Part shown: positions 24,691-34,712 of the stretch, piece by piece | Layout: each line of letters starts with the position of its first letter | How positions within the stretch are numbered: position 1 is the stretch's first letter | Translations under genes and position numbers: made by a program | From: Filosporella fistucella | Taxonomy: Eukaryota; Ascomycota; Leotiomycetes; Helotiales | DNA: 64,000 bases | Direction: 5' to 3' | Assembly (NCBI GenBank): GCA_030077755.1 | Contig: JAQJZZ010000010.1 | Location: forward strand, 2,356,001 to 2,420,000 | The notes under the pieces: model-generated | The model's input: the letters and a program-made list of their open reading frames with translations, nothing else | What the model was told of the DNA's origin: nothing | The model's database searches: none

Positions 24691-26644
24691 GATCGGATCT
24701 TTTTTCAATCCGATCTTTATGAGCGGAAAGGGATCGAGGTCTGGATACAATTGATATCCTGCCGCCTTCCCTTCCTTAGTTACATACCACAAACCATCCT
24801 TGTGTATACACTATCGCACAATTCACCACCAGCGTAAACGCCTTTTTTCAAACCTCTTTACAAGTTTTTAATACACGCCCAAACCTCACAAATTTCAATC
24901 TCCATTCTCCTCTCTCTCGCCTTCGCTCAGGCATCGTTTCATCCGTTCCAGCCAGCCGTCTTTTCATCCAAAAAGCTTCTTCCGGCCTTATGTAGATACC
25001 ACGATTATGACACCCGTCCGTTTGCACGCATGCTTTTCCGATTTGACTCTTCGATCCTATCCGTCTGTTCTCCACCTCTTACGATCGCTTGGGGTGGACA
25101 GATAGATCTCATCGTCCGTTCTCCGCTTCTACGATCACGATCACGATCAGACGGGATAGATGGAACACCGTCTCTGCTTTCCTTATTTATTTCTTGTTTT
25201 TACTGATGGGTTTGGATGGATGGATGGAAGGGGATGGACAGGGGGAGTTAATTGCTTGCCTTCTTCATTTTTTCTTTTTCCCTTTCTGCGACATACTTCT
25301 TACACGTGCGCCTAATTTCAGGCCGTGAGATAGATAGATAGCTAGCGGGATAGTTGGGTAGTCGAGGTTACGGATATCTACCTAGCCCCTTTTCTCTCTA
25401 TTTGATATCCAGTGATGCAGCTTTTCATGGAGGCATTTTTCGCGTTGATATTAGGACATTTGCAGATTCACGATCCCGGCTTGTCCTCATCTGGCGGATA
25501 GATGGGAATTGTCCTTCGAGGTTGGGAAGAGATGTGTATGTATGATGATTAGAGGGCGACGTAGTTATGGATTCTGATTCATTTCATCTATCTATTTTGA
25601 GTGCCTGCTAAAATGGTGATGTGATAAGTGCTTTGTACAGACAGGATGACGAAGTGACACTTCCAAACCCTCCCCGTCTTCCACACTGGCAAGCATGCCA
25701 TGCCCGATATCCTAACTCTTCGGTTGACATGACTAGGTATAGTGAAGAATAAGGATTGCATGGAAGTTTAGAAAGTATGAATGAATGTGTTCGAATGAAT
25801 TGGTGGTGGAGATCAAAGATGGACGGAAGAAAATTGAAGAGAAGCACAAGAATATTACATAGTTGGTAGCAGGGAGGGAAAGAGCCGGTGAATCCAAATG
25901 GAAGTAGCCATGGAGTCGATGTACTACGCCTGCCATGTGATAAGAGCATTCATGATTGCTTCGAATTGTGTAACTTCTAGGTGAAGATGAAGTAATTGAC
26001 AGATGAATGAAATGATATATTTTATCAAGATGAACAAATTGGCATCCAAAAAGCAGGGGATTCAAAGTAAATGGTATTCAAGAAAAACTACTCAAACAGG
26101 GGGTATCTGAATGCACAGCGCCAAAAATGCCCAGAACAGAGCTCGAGCCTCAATATCGCGTACAACTCTAGATTTGTGATCTTCTATCGAGCTATCATCA
26201 GTCGTGAAGTCGTTATTGTGATGTATCATGACGGTAGATGGTGAAGGGACGTTAAATTGGGCGTCAAATTGTGATGTCGTAATTCGTACTGAAGGTGGGA
26301 AGGGAATTTGGGTGTTGGGGGGGGTGATCATTTGGTGTTTTTGTATCAATGGAAAGTGATAAGCTGCCATGTTTGAGAGTGATAGATGGGTGTGTCCGGA
26401 GTATCGGGGCGGGGAAAGTCGAAGGAAATGTACCGTGATGGGTTCTCTGGGTGTGGACGAGTTGTTCTTTGGAACGGGTCCAGATTCTGCACGTTGTAGG
26501 CCTTGCTAGTGGAGCAGTCGAGGAGACATCCCCTCTGATACTGGTGTCGAGAATGATTCTCTTGGCCTGCTTCACCTTTTTGGAACCACATGTAGATCCA
26601 ATCCAGGGGTATAAGTCTTGTCTTCGTGAACGTCGAGCAAATCC
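24691..26644. other. Intergenic, about 2 kb
   Basis: The first few hundred bases are the 3' flank of the preceding gene. Small frames at 25608-26065 and 26092-26648 (minus) overlap in different phases and show no domain. I see no gene. Confidence 0.4.
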
Positions 26645-27358
26645 TCATCTCGGACTTTTAGGACTCATTGCCCCTTCAATAGAAGCATGTCTCTTATGCA
26701 TCAACGGCGAATTTTGCAATTCCGCCACCACTCCCGCCCATCCCATCTTCTGCGGTCCTCCAACATGATCATTATGCCCCATGGCCTGAGTCGTAAGTCT
26801 TCTCAACGGTGGATTCCTCCTAATGCCTTCTGTCAGGGCATGCGGTAAACTAGGACGTGCAGACATCTTCGGTCCATGGATTTTCTCCGGATCTCTGGTG
26901 GTAGGTTTTTCTTCCCCTTTCGTGCCTGCTGCTACTAGGCCCATATAGACAACCAAGAAGCGCATACGTAGCATATCCAACCTCCTTACTCTCTCCTCTA
27001 ACCTCTTCCTCTTGCTCGCCCATAACAAACGCGTACTAGCTCTCAATCTTGTTCCCCCTTCCTCTACCAGTAACCCATTCAACTCCTCTCTCAAATCATC
27101 ACCACATTTCTGTATCTCCCTTAACAGTTTCCCCATCCGTAACTTATCCTCCAACCTCTGCACTTTCGACACATCCCGATCATAGCTCTCGTTTTCTTGA
27201 ATAGAGAAATCGATCGTGTCGATAAAGGTCGTTATTTCGTGCGGAGCAGACAGGTAGGCGCTGCTATACGTGCTCAGGAGAGGGACCAGGAGGACAAGGA
27301 CAAGGAGAGTGGCGGTCAGGAGGAGGAGTAAGGGGAGAATAGAGTCGGTGAGAGCCAT
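26645..27358 (-). CDS. Hypothetical single-span membrane protein with basic coiled-coil region
   Basis: An uninterrupted frame of 237 residues. Residues 7-32 form one strong hydrophobic helix (ILPLLLLLTATLLVLVLLVPLL), which could be a signal anchor. Residues about 60-135 are charged and helical (VQRLEDKLRMGKLLREIQK; ASKRKRLEERVRRLDMLRMR), suggesting a coiled coil. The C-terminal 80 residues are polar, basic and probably disordered. No family is recognised; the layout recalls small ER membrane adaptors, but I cannot name one. The long open frame with consistent hydrophobic and helical pattern supports a real gene. Confidence 0.6.
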   Translation of the reverse strand: MALTDSILPLLLLLTATLLVLVLLVPLLSTYSSAYLSAPHEITTFIDTIDFSIQENESYDRDVSKVQRLEDKLRMGKLLREIQKCGDDLREELNGLLVEEGGTRLRASTRLLWASKRKRLEERVRRLDMLRMRFLVVYMGLVAAGTKGEEKPTTRDPEKIHGPKMSARPSLPHALTEGIRRNPPLRRLTTQAMGHNDHVGGPQKMGWAGVVAELQNSPLMHKRHASIEGAMSPKSPR

Positions 27359-27933
27359 GGATTTGTCCTAGATCCTGAATAATGCGATAATGATGATGGA
27401 TTTATAGGAGCATGATTCCGTGTTTTCTGGTGTTATTGCGCGGGAAGGCGGAGGCAAGATGACTTCATGTATTTGTGTACTTGTGCTTGTCCTGTAGGTT
27501 TAGCGGTGGTGGTGAGGGAGGGATAGATGGTGGTTGCATGTTCCACACCGCACATCCAATCGATGCTTTTGACCCTTGCAGGTGCAGGACACATCACATG
27601 CTGAGTATGTGTCCATATTGAATAAATATGAAGACTTGTGAATTTGTGAGAATTTGAATATTCACGTTAGATGGGAATGTTTGATGAAGATGAGGGAAAG
27701 GGACTGCGGCAGATACTTGTTATATATGAGTGATATAGATTGAAGAAGCAAGGAGGGAAGTGTTGGCCTGTCCACGTCTGATAAGCCTATTGGGAGGCAC
27801 GCACTTTTACCTGAGCGCAAGCAAACAGAGCAAACACCCCTCTTCACACTATGACAAAAATATGTTGTACCCCTCTACATACATTTCCATCAACACCAAC
27901 ACTCACCGTTCACAACTCTCTCATTCCACCAAA
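27359..27933. other. Divergent promoter region between the membrane protein gene and BUD32
   Basis: About 575 bases. The BUD32 frame is open upstream from 27760, but the kinase-family start is at 27934 after a CAACACC/ACTC-rich leader. Nothing else is seen. Confidence 0.5.
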
Positions 27934-28746
27934 ATGGAAGTCCAAACCGTTCCCCCGATCGAGCCTCCCATAGTTACTTCACAAGAAAAAGAAATATCAA
28001 CAGACACACCTCTGATTCCCAAAATCTTCTCCCATCATACCTCGACCCCACCAACACTCATAACCCAAGGCGCAGAAGCCCTCCTCTTCCGCTCCAGCTA
28101 TCTCCTGCCTTCCCTCCCCTGCGCACTCAAATACCGACCTCCAAAACCATATCGCCACGCCATTCTCGACGCACGCCTGACAAAACACCGGATCCTATCT
28201 GAAGCTCGAGTGCTCGTGAAATGCAGAAAAGAAGGTGTTCCCGTTCCCGCTGTCTATGCATTAGATGAATCAGGGGGCTGGCTGATGATGGAGTGGATTG
28301 AGGGCGGTGTTGTGAAAGTGAGGTTGAATGAGTGGCTAGCTGCACGCAAAGAGAAGGGTGTGAAAGAGGGAGAGGAGGATGAGGAGTTGAGAGCCTTGAT
28401 GCAGGGAGTTGGGAAGGCGGTGGGGAGATTGCATAAGATTGGGGTTGTGCATGGAGATTTGACGACTAGTAATCTGATGTTGAGACCAAGGGGAACGGAG
28501 GAGGGACTACGAGGGGAGATCGTATTGATTGATTTCGGGTTGGCAAGCCAGAGTTCGCAGGATGAGGATAGGGCTGTGGATTTGTATGTGTTGGAGCGAG
28601 CATTTGGGAGCACGCATCCTAGAGCTGAAGGGTTGTTTTCGGAGGTGTTGAAGGCGTATGGTGGGTGTTTTAAGGGTGCTAATGTGGTGTTGAAGAAGTT
28701 GGAGGAGGTCAGGATGAGGGGGAGGAAGAGGAGTATGCTGGGCTGA
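27934..28746 (+). CDS. BUD32: Bud32/PRPK kinase of the EKC/KEOPS complex
   Basis: Bud32 is the small atypical kinase/ATPase of the KEOPS complex. The complex makes the t6A modification of tRNAs and supports telomere and transcription functions. This single-exon ORF encodes 270 residues from the ATG at 27934; an in-frame ATG at 27760 would add 58 unlike residues. The family's features appear in order: a reduced glycine loop (ITQGAEALLFR), the lysine in ALKYRPPKPYRH, LTKHRILSEARVL, the catalytic HGDLTTSN at about residue 173, LIDFGLA at about residue 200, a DLYVLERAF segment, and a basic tail (RMRGRKRSMLG) as in known Bud32. Residues about 28-50 are a family-variable N-terminus. The gene converges on the GCLM gene. 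Identification is firm. Confidence 0.95.
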   Translation: MEVQTVPPIEPPIVTSQEKEISTDTPLIPKIFSHHTSTPPTLITQGAEALLFRSSYLLPSLPCALKYRPPKPYRHAILDARLTKHRILSEARVLVKCRKEGVPVPAVYALDESGGWLMMEWIEGGVVKVRLNEWLAARKEKGVKEGEEDEELRALMQGVGKAVGRLHKIGVVHGDLTTSNLMLRPRGTEEGLRGEIVLIDFGLASQSSQDEDRAVDLYVLERAFGSTHPRAEGLFSEVLKAYGGCFKGANVVLKKLEEVRMRGRKRSMLG

Positions 28747-29130
28747 AGAGAGCATGATGCAGGAAAAGAGAACACAGAACATCGACCCATTGGTGTGATG
28801 AAGGCACAGAATGGTCTCGACAATTAAAGACGGAGTAAAGGGTAAAAGTATGCTCAAGTCAAGGGAGGTATGTTGAAAGAGTATTTATTTCCTAGGCCGG
28901 AATCTTCGAGGTCTGATCAGTCGATCATAGCGGCGTTCAAGGAAAATACCATGGTCTATCTATGTACGTTGAACGGTTCCAAAATCTTCAATGGGGTTTC
29001 TTTCTGATACCCAAAACGCCAATCGCTGGTGAAAACCCCTCGCCAGGAAGGACAAATATCCTGCCTTAAAAAGACAGGCCGAGTAGTGGAATCCTCGGAA
29101 GCAGATGTATAGCACGTCCCAAAGAAATCA
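28747..29130. other. Intergenic between convergent BUD32 and GCLM
   Basis: About 380 bases shared by two 3' ends. No other feature is seen. Confidence 0.5.
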
Positions 29131-30142
29131 TCATTCCTTCAGCTCTGCAACAGCAAAATAGCCCTTATTCTCAATCACACCCCGATCTCGGACCACGGCA
29201 GTATATTTGACAACCCACTCTGGTGTCAAGTCTCCTTTCATACCATCAATCCCTCTCTTTGATTCTGCAAGAATACCTGCACCTCTAACTCCTTGTCCTA
29301 GTAATTCTCTTAAAGTTCCACTTGGAAGTACATCGGTACAGTCATTATGTGTAAGTAGCTCGATCTTCTCCATCTTTGCCAACTTGAGAAGTGGAGGAGG
29401 GACATTGCAACAGTCCTTAATATTGACTTGATCAACTTGTGGTCGAACTTTGACTCTTGCGAGGAATCTAGCCAGTTTCTCGCTGCCAAATTCGGCCAGA
29501 CCGAGTTTCTTGACAATTCCTTGGTTGTAGAGTTCTTCCAGGGCTGGCCAGGACCTAATCTCTTCTTCGTCATTTCCTTGCTCGGAATTCTTCTTGTCGG
29601 CTTCCCACTCGCAGTCGCCGTCAAAGGACATTCCTGGGAAAGATACGATGAGAAGATCAATGGATGGTACACCAAGTTCCTTCAGAACCAATTGTACCGC
29701 GTCTCGAGTATGCTTCGCCCTGTCTTCGATATCTGCGCCAGGCAGATAGAATAACTTCAGTGTGATATCATACTGGCTTGGCTCTTCAGCCAGCCCAGAA
29801 TGCGACCAGTCTATGGTTGGAATATAATAATCGGATCCATTTCGCGTTGTCCATACGGAGGATTGAGGTCTTTGTGAGGCTCTATCTTCGTCCAAACTGC
29901 TTCTGCCACTGCCATTCGTTGTGGTCGCGGATACGGGAGGGGAGTAATCTTGTTGCGCAGCCAAAAAGTTACTGCGGAGGGAATTTGTAAGCTCGAGGTT
30001 CGATCGGTCTGCTCCGGGTTTCCTGATAATGGAGGGACCTCCGATCATAATATTACTATCGCGTCATCGTTAGCATAATATACGAAATTTAGCAGATAGC
30101 GGATTGGAGTACTCACGAGGTAGAGAGAATTAAGCGCGTCAT
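29131..30142 (-). CDS. GCLM: Glutamate-cysteine ligase regulatory (modifier) subunit
   Basis: The modifier subunit binds the catalytic subunit of glutamate-cysteine ligase, the first enzyme of glutathione synthesis, and relieves feedback inhibition. It has an aldo-keto-reductase fold but is not a reductase. Two exons: a 26-nt exon 1 (30142-30117) encoding MTRLILSTS and a long exon 2 (30055-29131), with a 61-nt intron (GTGAGT donor, GATAG acceptor), give 316 residues. The start MTRLILSTSNIM followed by GGPSIIRKPG is characteristic of the fungal family. Other marks are DITLKLFYLPGAD, SIDLLIVSFPG, WPALEELYNQGIVKKLGLAEF, VDQVNIKDCCNVPPPL and LLTHNDCTDVLP. The gene is divergent from APS1, with about 460 bp between start codons. 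Confidence 0.93.
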
Positions 30143-30605
30143 CTTGATAAGTGTGTTAAGGATGATTGTTTCGTAGAAGAGGCGGCAGATTTCTAGTTGA
30201 TGAGCGATGCGCGGAGGAAGATGGTGGGGGGAAATTTTGAAATAGTTGCAGTTCGGTCACAGCACGAGTCGTGGGGAGGTGGGCGGTTCTATGGCATGAC
30301 ACGATAACGGGTCAGTACAGGGAAAATGACATAGAAATATATACAGCGAAAGGGCGTGGGAAACACATGTTTGTTGGCAGAAGGGTGAATGACTAATGTA
30401 AAATTGATCATTTTCTTCAATGTTATCGCGGTTGCACAACGGCCGGCACAATTGCAGAATCCCACACCCGCAACAGTACCCCTCGGCTCAAAAGGGTCAA
30501 GCCTTTGTCTCTGCTTCTGAATCCCTGCCAAAAGTTACGCCTGCATCTCGCAGCCGCACTCACAGAGCTTCGAGAACACGACTACTGTACCTGACATTCG
30601 CAATT
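30143..30605. promoter_or_regulatory. Bidirectional promoter region of GCLM and APS1
   Basis: The two start codons face away from each other across 463 bp, so both promoters must lie here or overlap. No specific binding site can be named with confidence. Confidence 0.5.
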
Positions 30606-31414
30606 ATGGCCATCAAGTGAGTATGGTGAATACTGCCATTCAAGCATATCTGACATCTGTATAGTTACTTGATTTTGCTCTCGCGGCAGGGAAAAGTTGT
30701 AGGTTTCCTCTTCAAGCAAACTGGACACGATGCTGAGAGCGGTCAATAGAGACTTGCAAAGTGGTTTACAACACTGTCACCAAAGGAGAAGGCAAAGATC
30801 ATCAAAGATGTCTCTCAACTGGTATTGGCACGGCGAACAAGAATGTGCAACTTCCTCGAGTACAAAGGTGGGTGGTATTCTTTCAAGGGAGGGAGATGCT
30901 GATGGTTTGCAGACTCGAAGATAGTTTACCGCCGTTATGCTTCGCTCTTCTTTATTGCCGGTTGCGCATCTACAGATAACGAACTCATCACTCTCGAAAT
31001 TGTCCATAGATACGTTGAGCAGATGGACAAATACTATGGCAATGTGTGCGAGGTAAGGACCCCGCCAACAATATTTTCTTGAAGCTAAACCCTCTACAGT
31101 TGGATATCGTATGTCTCAAGTATCGAGCACCATTCCTTGCTCTGACAATACCTAGATTTTCAACTTCCAAAAAGCATACTTCATACTGGATGAATTACTC
31201 CTAGCAGGAGAAATGCAGGAGAGCAGCAAGAAGAACGTCTTGAGGGTGATCTCAGCACAAGACTCAATAGAGGACACAGAGGTGAGTGGCAGAGGTTATC
31301 GAGTTCAAGGGGATGGCTCATAGTTGAGAGCACTTTCTACCCCGGTATCCTCTCATACACTGACACGTCTCCAACCTACACCAGGTCGATGAAGAGGTCA
31401 CGAAGATTATGTGA
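30606..31414 (+). CDS. APS1: AP-1 clathrin adaptor complex sigma subunit
   Basis: The small sigma chain of the AP-1 adaptor, which packs cargo into clathrin-coated vesicles at the trans-Golgi and endosomes. Seven exons join in frame: 30606-30616, 30665-30698, 30750-30867, 30913-31052, 31100-31108, 31156-31281 and 31385-31414. The product is 155 residues, the normal family length. The sequence is near-canonical: [19 protein letters not shown], then [63 protein letters not shown] and [13 protein letters not shown]. Exon 1 is 11 nt and exon 5 is only 9 nt (TTGGATATC, Leu-Asp-Ile). Without exon 5 the conserved LDI before IFNF would be lost. All introns are GT-AG. Distinguishing AP-1 from AP-2 sigma rests on the SSKKNVLR region and is confident. 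Confidence 0.94.
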
Positions 31415-32571
31415 AACGGTCCCTTACACATGTATACAAACAAGCTGGAGCTAGGCGTTGGGCGCTCGGAAATATATCAGATTGAAGAGTTTTCTTACTT
31501 ACCACCTCGTATGCTAATTTGAGGTTGCTTATGCTTAGGAGGACGAAAACCTTGTGGCTGGATTGCGAGAAACTGGACTTATTTAGTCTAGGACATACTT
31601 CATCGACAATTCAATTACAAACTTCAGGGTCCACAGTACTCTGGTATTCCATTCAAGATAATGGCGGCAATGAAACGAGAAATGGCACAAATTGGCGTTG
31701 GGGGACTCTGGAGGCTAACAATTGATAAGTTATTCTACAAGATATCTTCTTGGGTGGTGGATATGCTGCGTCAAATACCAATACAGCTTCGATTTCCTAC
31801 TCGATCCTCTCTCTTTATCAAACCAGCATCACATCAATTCTGGCTCTCGACACCCCCACTAACGGGAGGCTATATTTGGTCTGAACGACAAAGTCACAAT
31901 GTGAGACTAGATTGCAAAACATACTCTTGCTAACGAAGCTTTTTAGACAGTCTTGATTCAACCTCCCAGCGTTTCCCTATTCCGATCAAGTACATATGCA
32001 CAATCACAACCGGAAGTTGATCGACCATTCCTTTGTGGTACAGCAAGAACAAAACCCCTCATGACACCACTTGCATTTTTGCCAATTGCCGTGCTCCTGC
32101 ACGTGAAACTCGTTTGCCAACAAATGAATCATCTGACGTGCAAAATGGACGGGCAAAGCAGCACAAACTGACCTCTCTGCAATGGAGTACAAACCATGTG
32201 CAACTGTAACTTTTATTGATGAAATCTGCTTACTACAAACATTTAGGAATATCTGATAAGACCACCCCCATTACTGTGCCCTTCGTCCATCCCTTTGTCC
32301 TCGTGGATTGTTTCATTGGTCCACGGCTTGACTCATTCTCCGCTAGTCCAAAACCGCTTAGCTCTCACCCCATCATCGCAATCGCATTCAACACCTCCAC
32401 CATTCCCATCTCCATCAGCCTGCGACACATCAACAACCTCACCTTCAAATCCCCATCATCAAACATCAACAATTCACTTCGAGATATCATCATGTCCCCT
32501 ACCTGCTAGACGCAAGTCTAGCCCGAGAACAAATTGATTCAGCCTTCGCAGCCAGCGTAGGAAGGATCCAT
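31415..32571. other. Intergenic, about 1.15 kb, no gene recognised
   Basis: Small plus frames at 31519-31725, 31661-31933 and 31953-32171 are not supported by any domain and lie partly over one another. No RNA gene was recognised. Confidence 0.4.
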
Positions 32572-32808
32572 TCATTGTCTCTCAGCCTCAGCAGGTCTGC
32601 CAAACAACCATTTCACCACCGACAACTGTATCGCAATCATCGCGATAGATAAGAGATAGGTTCCTATCACCCATACTTCTGCGACCTTCGAAGGAATTAG
32701 TTCCTGGTTGTCAGTTCTCCGAGTCTGAAGAGTCCTCCGCAAGGTCGTCATCTCGAACAGCACACTCGGGTTCTTTCGCCACACGCTTCTACCTCCGATA
32801 ACGCGCAT
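32572..32808 (-). CDS. Small single-span membrane protein (hypothetical)
   Basis: A 78-residue frame from the ATG at 32808. The N-terminal half is basic (RSVWRKNP, LRRTLQTRR), and residues about 44-68 form one hydrophobic helix (VWVIGTYLLSIAMIAIQLSVVKWLF) followed by a short polar tail. The layout fits a small mitochondrial or ER tail-anchored protein. Its start is only 80 bp from the divergent MAF1 start, which supports a shared promoter but also leaves little room for two leaders. No family is recognised. Confidence 0.45.
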   Translation of the reverse strand: MRVIGGRSVWRKNPSVLFEMTTLRRTLQTRRTDNQELIPSKVAEVWVIGTYLLSIAMIAIQLSVVKWLFGRPAEAERQ

Positions 32809-32888
32809 CAATCCCCCAACTTCTACAACAACTTGATCGCGTTGATAAGAACAAATTTAGATCCAGGATTCGATCAAAAACATTCAAG

Positions 32889-33920
32889 ATGAAGTTCCTA
32901 CCCATCCGCGAGTTCGATGACGTGACGAGCGCGTTGAATTTCGATACCCCCGATTGTCACGTAATCGGTGGATGCGATCTATACACTACAAAGGCTGCAG
33001 GTACCGACAAGAAACTCTACCGTAATATCGAAAACTCTTTGGAGTCTCAGTACGAGAGTCTCTTGCGTTTATCGGCTTCGGTGTCACCACCGTTGGACCA
33101 AGGACCGTCGCCTGTGAATCTATCAAGATCGAGTCCATTTGGTCCTTTAAGCCAGGTGTCAAGCCGACGAACGTTCGCATACCTGATCGCGACTTTGAAT
33201 GCAAGTCACCCCGATTATGATTTCTCACACATTCTCAGGCCTGCGGATTTCCGCAAGGAAAGAAGCCTCAAGGCCGTTATCAACACCATAGATTCAACTC
33301 TCTACAACCTCCGACCAAGTACTTCAGGTATGAATAACCTCCAAGTTCCGTTGCAGATGAATTATGCTACAGCATCCACATCTGCATCTACTCCCTCGCA
33401 GGTTTGGGGTCCTCAGATGTGGTCCTTGATAGACAAGGAAATGACTCTCAAAGAGTGCACAGTCTACTGTTGGGCCCCACCGGATGAACCATTCGATGGC
33501 GAGGAAGGTTCGATTTGGTCCTTGAATTACTTCTTCTTCAACAAAGAGAGAAAGCGAGTGGCCTATATTTACGTACGAGGAGTACCGGTTATGACACATA
33601 GCCCCAGGCAACGAAGCGGAATCTCGAAGAGAAGTTTGAGTGGTTATGATTCAGGCGCGAATAAGCGTGCAAGATATTGGTTGGGTGATCAGGCAGCTAA
33701 TCTGGCTAATGATCAAGAAGTAGATGAAGACGAAGATGTCACCATGTGGAACGAAGACGATGCAGTAGATCCAGATGATGTGGATGTCATCTTTGATGGG
33801 GACGACTTTTGTGATGATTATGACGACGAAGCAGATGACGAGTTGGATGATCAGAATTACAAAGCTCCGGTAAGAGGTATGAGCGAGGATATCGCTGCCT
33901 CGATGGATATGGATTATTGA
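32889..33920 (+). CDS. MAF1: Maf1, repressor of RNA polymerase III
   Basis: Maf1 binds RNA polymerase III and blocks tRNA and 5S rRNA transcription under stress. Its activity is switched by phosphorylation through TOR and PKA. A single exon encodes 343 residues. Family signatures seen: MKFLPIREFDDV at the N-terminus, VIGGCDLYTTK, the Ser-rich linker (about 60-95), RRTFAYLIATLNASHPDYDFS, FRKERSL..VINTIDSTLYNL, WSLIDKEMTLKECTVYCWAPP, and SLNYFFFNKERKRVAYIYVRG. The C-terminal third is very acidic (runs such as DEDEDVTMWNEDD) and includes a basic KRAR patch near residue 258 that may serve nuclear import. Stop and start are unambiguous. Identification is firm. Confidence 0.96.
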   Translation: MKFLPIREFDDVTSALNFDTPDCHVIGGCDLYTTKAAGTDKKLYRNIENSLESQYESLLRLSASVSPPLDQGPSPVNLSRSSPFGPLSQVSSRRTFAYLIATLNASHPDYDFSHILRPADFRKERSLKAVINTIDSTLYNLRPSTSGMNNLQVPLQMNYATASTSASTPSQVWGPQMWSLIDKEMTLKECTVYCWAPPDEPFDGEEGSIWSLNYFFFNKERKRVAYIYVRGVPVMTHSPRQRSGISKRSLSGYDSGANKRARYWLGDQAANLANDQEVDEDEDVTMWNEDDAVDPDDVDVIFDGDDFCDDYDDEADDELDDQNYKAPVRGMSEDIAASMDMDY

Positions 33921-34712
33921 GTTTTCGATTTGATTTTCAAGGTGAAGTACATGAGAACTGCTGGCAACGGTTCTCATGTGCAGTTTGCCTCTAATACCTT
34001 TTGCGTTTTGTACAAGTTTGATTATGTTGTAGGATTAGGAGCATACTCCAGTCGGGTAGGCGTTCATTCTTGGTCGGTGAGAGCGATTTAGGATGGCGTT
34101 AGGAGTATGGGAAACTGGTGCAGGTTGCAGTTACAGGTTGCTGATTGCACTATGAACATTGAAATTGAACATATCACAAGCAGAGATAGGTATTTTGCAT
34201 ACTTCCATTGCAAGAATATCAATCCTCTATTGTACTGTTTCTCCCCTTTTGTGAGGCCATCGGCATAACATCGGACTGGGGAAGTACGAGATTTGTTACC
34301 TCGGAATAACGAATACGGGAGATCTCTTTACGAATTTCCAACTTGAAATGTGCTTGACCTTGTGGACTTGAATCCCTCCCATACATTTATACGACTATAT
34401 ACTCAATATTACTGCCATCTGATAAAGAATTACATAGATGTAGGTATTCCCCACCACCAAGGCTCCATCCCCATTCAGACAAGCCCCATCACAAGTGCGC
34501 GCCAAGCGAGATGGCTCCAATTCGCTCCACCATCCCAACCTAAAATTTCTCAACCCTCTCTGACCTCTTCTTTTCCCAAACTTGCTCGAAGAATAAAACT
34601 CTAAGTCTCTGCTTTACATATAAAGTATATAAACTTGAGGATAAAGGCCATCGTGTAGACTGGTAGCAAGCACTTCCATTGCATCACAGTTACACTGCTG
34701 AGAGAAAGAGAT
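33921..34712. other. Intergenic, about 0.8 kb
   Basis: 3' flank of MAF1 and promoter of the MFS transporter. No gene is seen. Confidence 0.45.

Noticed and set aside
28254..28857. Antisense frame of 189 codons over BUD32
   Set aside because: The plus strand encodes a complete kinase; the antisense frame has no domain.
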